NCBI GenBank assembly: GCA_023441255.1
Contig: JAEZPW010000440.1
Coordinates: 1 to 6,928, forward strand
Source of the DNA: Acidobacteriota bacterium
GTDB lineage: Bacteria > Acidobacteriota > Terriglobia > Terriglobales > Acidobacteriaceae
Reading direction: 5' to 3'
DNA length: 6,928 nucleotides
A program made the translations under genes and the position numbers. Of this stretch, positions 1 through 5,235 are shown piece by piece (position 1 is the stretch's first letter; each line of letters opens with the position of its first letter). The notes beneath the pieces are model-generated. The model did no database searches. It saw only the letters and a program-made list of their open reading frames with translations, and was not told where the DNA came from.

Positions 1-64
1 TCCCCACACATAGCCCCGTCCCCACACATAGCCCCGTCCCCACACATAGCCCCGTCCCCACACA
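1..64. repeat. 18-nt tandem repeat (minisatellite), cut by the window edge
   Basis: Three identical copies of the unit TCCCCACACATAGCCCCG are followed by the first 10 nt of a fourth copy, after which the sequence changes to CACATGACACG. The array begins at base 1, so its true length is unknown. The period is a multiple of three. Two forward frames are free of stops inside the unit, reading SPHIAP or PTHSPV, and they stop at 67-69 and 93-95. The array could therefore be the tail of an upstream gene, but a non-coding minisatellite is as likely. There are no spacers, so it is not a CRISPR array. Confidence 0.9.
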
Positions 65-97
65 CATGACACGCAGCGATAGTGGCGTGAACTGACA

Positions 98-127
98 TTG
101 TCGTCGGGTGCGAGCGGACTATACACT
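98..127 (+). promoter_or_regulatory. Putative promoter directly abutting the nadE start codon
   Basis: A -10-like TACACT (122-127; the overlapping register TATACA at 120-125 is also possible) lies six bases before the GTG start. TTGTCG at 98-103 could serve as a -35 element with an 18-nt or 16-nt spacer. Transcription starting 6-8 bases after the -10 would place +1 on or next to the GTG, so the mRNA would have little or no leader. This agrees with the lack of a well-placed Shine-Dalgarno sequence, since the nearest purine stretch, GAGCGG at 112-117, is 16 nt away from the start. The match to consensus is moderate and the call is inference. Confidence 0.35.
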
Positions 128-133
128 GATTGC

Positions 134-1774
134 GTGAAAATCGCGATCGGGCAAATCAACCCCACGGTCGGGGATTTCTCCGGAAACAGCAGAAAAATCA
201 TCGAGTTCTCGCGTCGTGCCCTGAGCATGGGCGCTTCGCTGGTCGTGTTTCCCGAGTTGTCGGTGTGCGGATATCCGCCGAGAGATCTGGTAGAGAAACC
301 GGCGTTCGTGGCGCGGAACGAGGAGGTGCTGAAGCAGATTGCTGCGCAGACGCGAGGAATTGCGGTGATCTGCGGCTTCGTGAGCCCGGCGCACGCGCAG
401 ACGGGCAAGTCGGTGTTGAACTCGGCGGCGCTGCTTCGAGAGGGCGAAATCGCGTTTGTTCAGTCCAAGCGGCTGCTGCCGACTTACGACGTGTTCGACG
501 AGATGCGCAACTTTGCGGCTGCGGACAAACAGGCTTTGTTCCCGTTCTGCGGGCGGCAGATGGCGCTTACGATCTGCGAGGACGCGTGGAACGACAAGCA
601 GTTCTGGAACCGCAGGCTATACCAGGCCGATCCGGTGGAGGAGTTAATCAACGCTGGGGGAAGTTTTCTGCTGAACATCTCGGCGTCGCCCTTCTGGGAG
701 GGTAAGCGAGAGGTGCGCCGCGACATGCTGGCCGCACTGGCGCGCCGGTATAACGTGCCGGTGCTCATGTGTAACCAGGTGGGAGGAAACGACAGCCTGG
801 TATTCGATGGGTCGAGCGTGGCGCTGGCGCCAGATGGTTCGGTGATCGCGCAGGCGAAATCGTTCGAAGAGGACCTGGTGGTGCTCGATTCCGGCACGCT
901 GGCCGGCGATGTGCATGAGCAGGTTGAGGGAACGGAAGCGAGTATTTACGCGGCACTGGTGCTGGGCACGCGCGATTACGTGCGCAAGTGCGGGTTCAAT
1001 AAAGTGATCGTGGGTTTGAGCGGCGGAATCGATTCGGCCCTGACCGCGACGATTGCCACCGATGCTTTGGGTGCGGAGAACGTGACCGGTGTTGGCATGC
1101 CCGGGCCGTATTCGTCACAGGGAAGCATCGAGGACGCAAAGGCGCTGGCGAGCAATCTTGGGATCAGGTTTGAACTGATTCCGATCGGAGACGTGTTCGA
1201 GGGTTATCGTCGCACGCTGAGACCCGTGTTTTCGGGGCTGCAGGAAGACGTGACGGAAGAGAACGTGCAGGCGCGAATTCGCGGTGCGCTGCTGATGGCT
1301 CTGTCGAACAAGTTCAATGCGCTGGTGCTCACGACGGGGAACAAGTCGGAACTGGCGGTGGGCTACTGTACGCTTTACGGCGACATGGTCGGCGGGCTGG
1401 CGGTCATATCGGATGTGCCCAAGACCATGGTTTACAGGCTGAGTAGATATGTGAACTCGCGGAGGGCGGTGATTCCGGAGTCGACCATCGAAAAGCCGCC
1501 TTCGGCGGAACTGAGGCCGGACCAGAAAGACAGCGACTCGCTGCCGCCCTATGACGTGCTGGACGCGATCCTCGAAGACTACGTTGAGGAATACAAGAGC
1601 GCGGAGGAGATTGCGGCTGCACACGGGTTCGAGGAGAGGCTGGTGCGTACCGTGGTGCGCATGGTGGAACGGGCGGAGTATAAGCGCCAGCAGGCTGCGC
1701 CGGGGATAAAGATATCGGCGAAGGCATTCGGAATGGGAAGAAGGTTTCCGATCGCGGCGAAGTACGAGGTGTAG
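134..1774 (+). CDS. nadE: Glutamine-dependent NAD+ synthetase (NadE, two-domain form)
   Basis: This cytoplasmic enzyme catalyses the last step of NAD+ synthesis: ATP-dependent amidation of nicotinic acid adenine dinucleotide, using ammonia released from glutamine. The 546-residue protein has an N-terminal nitrilase-type glutaminase domain (about 1-260) with the Glu-Lys-Cys triad visible as E41 (FPEL), K112 (QSKRLLPTYDVFDE) and C148 (LTICEDAWND). The C-terminal synthetase domain (about 270-546) carries the PP-loop SGGIDS at 296-301, the PGPYSS segment and the GNKSELAVGYCTLYGD region. Length is usual for the short glutamine-dependent class. I chose GTG at 134 because the protein then begins MKIAIGQINPTVGDF as in relatives. 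The in-frame TTG at 98 would add 12 residues unlike the family. No clear Shine-Dalgarno sequence precedes the start. The next + strand gene lies 125 nt downstream with its own RBS and no related function. Confidence 0.94.
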   Translation: MKIAIGQINPTVGDFSGNSRKIIEFSRRALSMGASLVVFPELSVCGYPPRDLVEKPAFVARNEEVLKQIAAQTRGIAVICGFVSPAHAQTGKSVLNSAALLREGEIAFVQSKRLLPTYDVFDEMRNFAAADKQALFPFCGRQMALTICEDAWNDKQFWNRRLYQADPVEELINAGGSFLLNISASPFWEGKREVRRDMLAALARRYNVPVLMCNQVGGNDSLVFDGSSVALAPDGSVIAQAKSFEEDLVVLDSGTLAGDVHEQVEGTEASIYAALVLGTRDYVRKCGFNKVIVGLSGGIDSALTATIATDALGAENVTGVGMPGPYSSQGSIEDAKALASNLGIRFELIPIGDVFEGYRRTLRPVFSGLQEDVTEENVQARIRGALLMALSNKFNALVLTTGNKSELAVGYCTLYGDMVGGLAVISDVPKTMVYRLSRYVNSRRAVIPESTIEKPPSAELRPDQKDSDSLPPYDVLDAILEDYVEEYKSAEEIAAAHGFEERLVRTVVRMVERAEYKRQQAAPGIKISAKAFGMGRRFPIAAKYEV

Positions 1775-1803
1775 TGGCGTGGCCAGTGGCGAGTCAGAAA
1801 AGC

Positions 1804-1875
1804 GGGTCCCTCGACTACGCCGCTGACGCGGCTCCGCTCGGGATGACGACGCGTATAGCTTCGGTTGGGATGACG
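1804..1875. repeat. Degenerate intergenic palindrome-family repeat
   Basis: GGGTCCCTCG (1804-1813) and CTCCGCTCGGGATGAC (1832-1847) match the two halves of the right arm of the inverted repeat at 2940-3026 (GGGTTCCTCG and CTGCGCTCGGAATGAC), with 18 extra bases between them. Those bases contribute to a small hairpin, GCCGC-TGAC-GCGGC (1819-1832). A second partial end, TTCGGTTGGGATGACGG, follows at 1860-1876, so GGGATGACG occurs twice 27 nt apart. This looks like a decayed member of the same dispersed element family, sitting between nadE and the dsbA-like gene. No T-tract follows, so a classic terminator is not supported. Confidence 0.45.
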
Positions 1876-1883
1876 GATTGTTA

Positions 1884-1890
1884 GAAAGGG
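1884..1890 (+). promoter_or_regulatory. Ribosome binding site of the dsbA-like gene
   Basis: GAAAGGG ends 9 nt before the ATG at 1900 and is the only purine-rich stretch suited to Shine-Dalgarno pairing there. It supports that ATG as the start. The nadE and secretin genes have nothing comparable. Confidence 0.55.
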
Positions 1891-1899
1891 TAGAACGGA

Positions 1900-2880
1900 A
1901 TGAAGAGTTCAATAGCGATCGTGGTGTTGGCTGCGGTGTTGATGACGAGCGCCGTGGCGCAGACGAATAAGCCTGCGACATCGGCCCCCAAAAGCGGGGG
2001 AGCAGCGAGTGCCAAGAGCGCTCCGGCGACAGCGAACAAAACGGAGCAGGCCGGTCTGCCGACGAAGGCGACTGTGGACAGCTTCCTGAAGCATACTTTC
2101 GGTTATGACTCGAGCATAACGTGGAACGTCCTGGACATTTCACCGACGGAGGCAGCCGGAGTGTCGAGCGTTACCGTTCTACTGAAGAACTCGCAAGGGC
2201 AGCAGACAGCGAAATTCTACGTTCTGCCGGGGGAGAAGTACGCGATAGCCGGAGATTTTCTGCCCTTTGGTGCGGACCCGTTCGAACCGGCGCGCAAGGA
2301 AATTGCGGCAAAGGCGAACGGCGTGGTGCGAGGACCGGAGAACGCCGCCGTCACTGTGGTGGAGTTCAGCGACCTGGAGTGCCCGAGCTGCAAAGCGGCT
2401 CAGCCGACTATCGACCGTCTGCTGAAAGAGGAGCCGGAGGTCAGGTTCATCTTCCAGAATTATCCTCTTGAACAGTTGCATCCGTGGGCGTTCCTGGGAG
2501 CGACGTATGCGGATTGTGTCGCGCAACAGAGCAAGGACGCGTACTGGAAGTTCATCGAAGCTGTGTATGCGGAGCAGGAGCAGATCACCGCGCTGCTGCC
2601 GGCGAACGTGCCGAATCCGATGACGCAGGCCGAGCCGCAGATCGCCAAAAAGCTGCAGGAAGTGGCTGCGTCCGCCGGAGCGGACGGCCAGAAGGTGGCA
2701 ACGTGTGCGGCGGAACCGGCAACGGCCGCGAGAGTGAGAAAGTCGCTCGCGTTGGGGAAGGACCTTGGCATCACGGGGACCCCGACGCTGTTCGTCAATG
2801 GACGGAAGATCGCGAACGTGAACGGTCTGCCGTACGAGGTTTTGAAGGCGATGGTGGATGCAGCGAAGGAAGGGAAATAA
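1900..2880 (+). CDS. Secreted DsbA/thioredoxin-fold disulfide oxidoreductase with an N-terminal extra domain
   Basis: This is a probable periplasmic thiol-disulfide oxidoreductase. The 326-residue protein starts with a signal peptide: K2, a hydrophobic core, and likely cleavage after A20 in SAVAQ. A low-complexity Ala/Lys/Ser/Thr/Pro linker covers about 21-50. A separate domain of about 80 residues (52-130, ending near YAIAGDFLPFGADPF) comes before the DsbA-like domain (about 138-326). Visible catalytic features are the CPSC redox motif (C161, C164) after VVEFSDLE and the cis-proline loop GTPTLFVNG (T294-P295). H194 in EQLHPWAF and the YADCVAQQ...YWKF helix fit the DsbA insert of the Thioredoxin_4/DsbA family. 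Two more cysteines, C206 and C269, could form a second disulfide. The N-terminal domain resembles the accessory domain in some acidobacterial DsbA-like proteins, but I cannot name its family. The true substrate is unknown. The downstream secretin has no cysteine, so it is not an obvious client. Confidence 0.86.
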   Translation: MKSSIAIVVLAAVLMTSAVAQTNKPATSAPKSGGAASAKSAPATANKTEQAGLPTKATVDSFLKHTFGYDSSITWNVLDISPTEAAGVSSVTVLLKNSQGQQTAKFYVLPGEKYAIAGDFLPFGADPFEPARKEIAAKANGVVRGPENAAVTVVEFSDLECPSCKAAQPTIDRLLKEEPEVRFIFQNYPLEQLHPWAFLGATYADCVAQQSKDAYWKFIEAVYAEQEQITALLPANVPNPMTQAEPQIAKKLQEVAASAGADGQKVATCAAEPATAARVRKSLALGKDLGITGTPTLFVNGRKIANVNGLPYEVLKAMVDAAKEGK

Positions 2881-2939
2881 CGCGGGTCCGCGGGCGCTGG
2901 CGGCACCCTCTCGCGTGAAGCCCATCTGGTTCGAACGTT

Positions 2940-3026
2940 GTCATTCCGAGGAGCGAAGCGACGAGGAACCTCTACCGAAGCAACGCTGTTGATGGCGTAG
3001 GGGTTCCTCGCTGCGCTCGGAATGAC
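2940..3026. repeat. REP-like imperfect inverted repeat (long hairpin)
   Basis: The left arm (2940-2975) begins GTCATTCCGAG and ends GAGGAAC then CTCTAC. The right arm (2997-3026) is its imperfect reverse complement, running GTAGGGGTTCCTCG to CTCGGAATGAC. The arms differ by about six unpaired bases in the middle and one mismatch. The apex can fold further through CAAC-GCT-GTTG (2981-2991). It is the main content of the 305-nt gap between the dsbA-like gene and the secretin gene. GTCATTCCGAG...CTCGGAATGAC palindromes are typical dispersed intergenic elements of acidobacterial and some other genomes (from memory, not searched). It could also slow or stop transcription, but only AAAA follows it, with no T-tract. 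Confidence 0.75.
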
Positions 3027-3074
3027 AAAAGCGTCGGAAGGGGTGGAATAGCCAAGAAAGTCACGGACCTTGCC

Positions 3075-3096
3075 CGAGAAGGGCGGGGCACCCAGG
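3075..3096 (+). repeat. Dispersed 22-nt intergenic repeat, copy 1
   Basis: CGAGAAGGGCGGGGCACCCAGG matches the segment at 5180-5201 at 19 of 22 positions in the same orientation. The two copies lie in different non-coding gaps about 2.1 kb apart. The three differences are transitions. No function can be assigned. Confidence 0.45.
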
Positions 3097-3170
3097 GCAG
3101 TCGCAATTCGGCGATGTGAGGGTTCGGATAGGGCGAGCGCCTTTTTAGGTTCAATGTTTTGGAAATCCCG

Positions 3171-3176
3171 TACAAT
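3171..3176 (+). promoter_or_regulatory. Putative -10 element immediately before the secretin start codon
   Basis: TACAAT matches the -10 consensus at five of six bases and ends 9 nt before the ATG at 3186. A transcript starting 6-8 bases after it would carry only a leader of 1-4 nt. No convincing Shine-Dalgarno sequence lies upstream (only GAG at 3179-3181), and I see no good -35 hexamer at 15-18 nt, where the sequence is GGTTCAAT. The arrangement parallels that of nadE. It is inference from a short motif. Confidence 0.4.
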
Positions 3177-3185
3177 CTGAGTTCA

Positions 3186-4871
3186 ATGAAGCGCTTCCTC
3201 CTGAGCATGGCCGCTGGAGTTCTGCTGGCTGGAGTCTCTCCGGCGCAGGAGCTTTCGCGACCGGCGCCTATTGACTTCGTGATAGACGAGGCCGGCGTCG
3301 CGGCACGCTCGCATGAGCAGGCAGATGAACTCTTGCTGGCCCAAGCTCAAGTTCCGGCGCCGCCGCAACCATCACAGGCAGGCGCGGCCTCAAACGCGCC
3401 GGTCACATCGCAACCGCCGCAACAGCCCGGCAATGCGTTGTTGCGGGACAAGCTTCAGGAGATGCAGTCGCTGTACGGGGCGAAAGACGTCGGTCTGAAT
3501 GGCGCCGGCGCCGAGATAGTGCTGCAACCGAAGCGCGCGCGCAACAATTTCAACATCTCCGGGGACACGCGGTCGATCTACACCCAGCTGGCAGCATTCT
3601 TCGGCATAAGAGTCTCGTTCGACGAATCGACACCCTCGAAGTTCATCCGGTTTCAACTGCAGGATGCGGATTTCGATACGGCGATGGAAGTGGCGGGGCT
3701 GATGACGCGCACGTTCTGGGTGCCGCTGACACCGAACGAGATACTGGTTGCAGCCGATAACGACCAGAAGCGGCGCGAACTGGAACGGATGGTGCAGGAA
3801 ACGTTCTACCTGCGGGATGCGACCACTCCGCAGGAAGTGAACGACGTAGTCAACATGCTGCGGACACTGCTTGAAATCCGTTTCGTGACGCAGCAGCCGG
3901 GATCATCAAGCATCACGGTTCGTGCGCCGCAACGCACGATCCGGACAGCGGAACTGCTGCTCAGGAACTTGTCGCTGAGCCGGCCGCAGGTTTCGCTGCA
4001 GGTGCAGGTATTCGAGGTCAACCAGTCGATGTTGCGCAGCGTGGGAGTGCAACTTCCGTTGCAGTTCCAGATATTCAACATCGGCTCCGCCCTGATTGCG
4101 GCACTGAATTCACCGAGCGTACAGGACCAGATCGCGCAACTGGTGGCACAGGGCAATTTGAACCCTTCGGACCTGAGCGCGCTCGCGCCGCTGCTGGGAC
4201 AATTCCAGAACCAACTGAGTTCACTTCTGGCGAATCCGATCGCGACTTTCGGCGGCGGGTTGACGCTGTTCGGCGTCGGCGTTCCACCCGCAACACTCAA
4301 TTTCTCAAGCAGCCGCTCGCAGGTGCGCTCGCTGGAAGACACCATCCTGCGAGCGTCGCAAGGCAATGCGGCAAACCTTCACATTGGCACCAGGTATCCG
4401 GTGTTGACGCAGTCGTTTTCATCGGGGGTAAGCCTGCCGGGCAATCTGGGCAACCTGGCAAATCTCAACGCGCTGGGTGCGGTGCCTGGGTTCAATTACG
4501 AGGACCTCGGCGTAACGCTGAAGGCGAAGCCGCAGATACATGGCAGCGAGTCCGTGACCCTCGATGTCGAGATCGAAATTCGAACGCTGGGCGCCGAGAC
4601 TTTCAACAGCATTCCAGTGATCCAGAATCGGACCTACAAGGGTGTCATCAGGGTCAACGACGGTGAGCCGGCAGTTATGGCGGGCATGTTGTCAAAGTCG
4701 GAGCAGAAGACCCTCTCGGGTGTGCCGGCCATCGGGACTCTGCCGCTGTTCAACAGGTTGTTGAGCAATGAAGTGCTTAACGACAGCCAGACCGAACTGG
4801 TGGTGGTGATAACGCCAAGGATCATCAGCGCTCCGCCCGAGGCTACGCCCGTAGTCGTGGTTGGACAGTAG
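3186..4871 (+). CDS. Secretin-family outer-membrane protein (GspD/PilQ-like, orphan)
   Basis: Secretins form large multimeric outer-membrane gates for type II secretion, type IV pili or related systems. The 561-residue protein has a signal peptide (MKRFLLSMAAGVLLAG, cleavage probably after A20 in SPAQ) and a Pro/Gln/Ala-rich linker (about 52-82). An STN/N0-like domain follows at about 119-200, then an N1/NolW-like domain (about 205-272, ending in SITVRAPQRTIRTAELLLRNL). The secretin core spans about 275-555. Its diagnostic pieces are NYEDLGVTLKAKPQIHGSESVTLDVEIEI, the VNDGEPAVMAGML strand, and the C-terminal GVPAIGTLPLFNRLLSNEVLNDSQTELVVVITPRII signature. A long Gly/Leu/Gln-rich stretch (about 290-400) interrupts the core at the place of the gate region. 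The protein contains no cysteine. I chose ATG at 3186 because it opens the signal peptide. The in-frame TTG at 3159 would add nine polar residues in front. No pilin, ATPase, inner-membrane or pilotin gene is nearby, so the system it serves cannot be assigned. Confidence 0.9.
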   Translation: MKRFLLSMAAGVLLAGVSPAQELSRPAPIDFVIDEAGVAARSHEQADELLLAQAQVPAPPQPSQAGAASNAPVTSQPPQQPGNALLRDKLQEMQSLYGAKDVGLNGAGAEIVLQPKRARNNFNISGDTRSIYTQLAAFFGIRVSFDESTPSKFIRFQLQDADFDTAMEVAGLMTRTFWVPLTPNEILVAADNDQKRRELERMVQETFYLRDATTPQEVNDVVNMLRTLLEIRFVTQQPGSSSITVRAPQRTIRTAELLLRNLSLSRPQVSLQVQVFEVNQSMLRSVGVQLPLQFQIFNIGSALIAALNSPSVQDQIAQLVAQGNLNPSDLSALAPLLGQFQNQLSSLLANPIATFGGGLTLFGVGVPPATLNFSSSRSQVRSLEDTILRASQGNAANLHIGTRYPVLTQSFSSGVSLPGNLGNLANLNALGAVPGFNYEDLGVTLKAKPQIHGSESVTLDVEIEIRTLGAETFNSIPVIQNRTYKGVIRVNDGEPAVMAGMLSKSEQKTLSGVPAIGTLPLFNRLLSNEVLNDSQTELVVVITPRIISAPPEATPVVVVGQ

Positions 4872-4923
4872 GTGGAATTTCAATACGTTGTTCCTGTTTT
4901 CGGCTCTCGAAAAAGTGTCGCAA

Positions 4924-4938
4924 GCGGCTTCGTGCCGC
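4924..4938. repeat. Small perfect hairpin
   Basis: GCGGC-TTCGT-GCCGC forms a 5-bp GC-rich stem with a 5-nt loop, 52 nt after the secretin stop codon. It is the first of several palindromes in the gap between the convergent genes. No T-tract follows. Confidence 0.55.
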
Positions 4939-4948
4939 GAGGGACGAA

Positions 4949-5096
4949 ACGAATTTAGCCCCGGATGAAATCCGGGGATGGCGCATGTAAAACGTGCAAG
5001 TGCCGGAGGCACGGCGGAAATGCGCTTCCGGCGTGCCTCCGGCACTTAGTCGTCTCGTCGGATTCTACCCAGCACTGCGTGCTGGGCTAAATTCGT
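4949..5096. repeat. Composite nested palindrome with cloverleaf-like layout
   Basis: A perfect 10-bp outer stem, ACGAATTTAG (4949-4958) with CTAAATTCGT (5087-5096), encloses four hairpins. Hairpin 1 is CCCCGGAT-GAA-ATCCGGGG (4959-4977). Hairpin 2 is GCATGT-AAA-ACGTGC (4983-4997, one G-U pair on the + strand). Hairpin 3 spans 4998-5047: a perfect 16-bp stem from AAGTGCCGGAGGCACG, then one mismatch, then CGGAA/TTCCG around a 6-nt loop. Hairpin 4 is CCCAGCAC-TGC-GTGCTGGG (5068-5086). Hairpins 1 and 4 abut the outer stem with no gap. It lies between two convergent genes and contains no credible coding frame. It may be a composite REP/MITE-like element, a structured RNA, or a bidirectional terminator. 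The folding is read by eye, and the function is unknown. Confidence 0.8.
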
Positions 5097-5117
5097 GTGC
5101 ATGCCTCCGGCATGCAC
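5097..5117. repeat. Perfect 9-bp hairpin next to the composite palindrome
   Basis: GTGCATGCC-TCC-GGCATGCAC is a perfect 9-bp stem with a 3-nt loop. It begins on the base after the outer stem of the composite element. Its TGCCTCCGGCA core is shared with the long hairpin at 4998-5047, suggesting the same repeat family. Confidence 0.7.
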
Positions 5118-5169
5118 CAGCCAGGAACAATGTGTTGAGACACCACAAATAGGTAGTCGCAAAGCGTCC

Positions 5170-5201
5170 TCTCGCTGCGCGAGAAGGGTGGGGCGCCCAA
5201 G
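5170..5201. repeat. Short hairpin plus dispersed 22-nt repeat, copy 2
   Basis: TCTCGC-TGC-GCGAGA (5170-5184) is a perfect 6-bp stem. It overlaps the second copy of the dispersed repeat, CGAGAAGGGTGGGGCGCCCAAG (5180-5201), which is 19/22 identical to 3075-3096. Beyond it, AAGTGGT (5199-5205) and ACCACTT (5223-5229) form a weaker 7-bp inverted repeat with a 17-nt loop, just downstream of the HAD gene's stop on the - strand. No U-tract supports a standard terminator on either strand. Confidence 0.45.
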
Positions 5202-5235
5202 TGGTTTCAAGCACGTTTTCCTACCACTTCAATGT

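Noticed and set aside
1..64. CRISPR array
   Set aside because: The units are directly joined with no unique spacers, the unit is only 18 nt, and no cas gene is present.
98..133. TTG at 98 as the nadE start
   Set aside because: It adds 12 residues absent from the family N-terminus, and the region reads better as promoter sequence ending at the GTG at 134.
1115..2143. A 342-codon open frame on the - strand across the end of nadE and the start of the dsbA-like gene
   Set aside because: It is antisense to two well-supported genes, crosses the gap between them, and its translation is low-complexity (Arg/Ser/Pro/His-rich) with no family motif. GC-rich genes commonly leave such open antisense frames.
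1900..4871. The DsbA-like protein as a dedicated folding partner of the secretin
   Set aside because: The deduced secretin contains no cysteine, a 305-nt gap with its own palindrome and promoter-like sequence separates the genes, and no link other than proximity is visible.
4959..4977. Rho-independent terminator of the secretin gene
   Set aside because: The stem is perfect but GATGGCG follows it in place of a T-tract. The other hairpins in the gap also lack T-tracts on either strand, so only a palindrome is supported.
4949..5096. tRNA gene, because of the cloverleaf-like layout
   Set aside because: It is about twice tRNA length and lacks the T-loop GGTTCRA box, a D-loop signature, the acceptor-stem proportions and a 7-nt anticodon loop.
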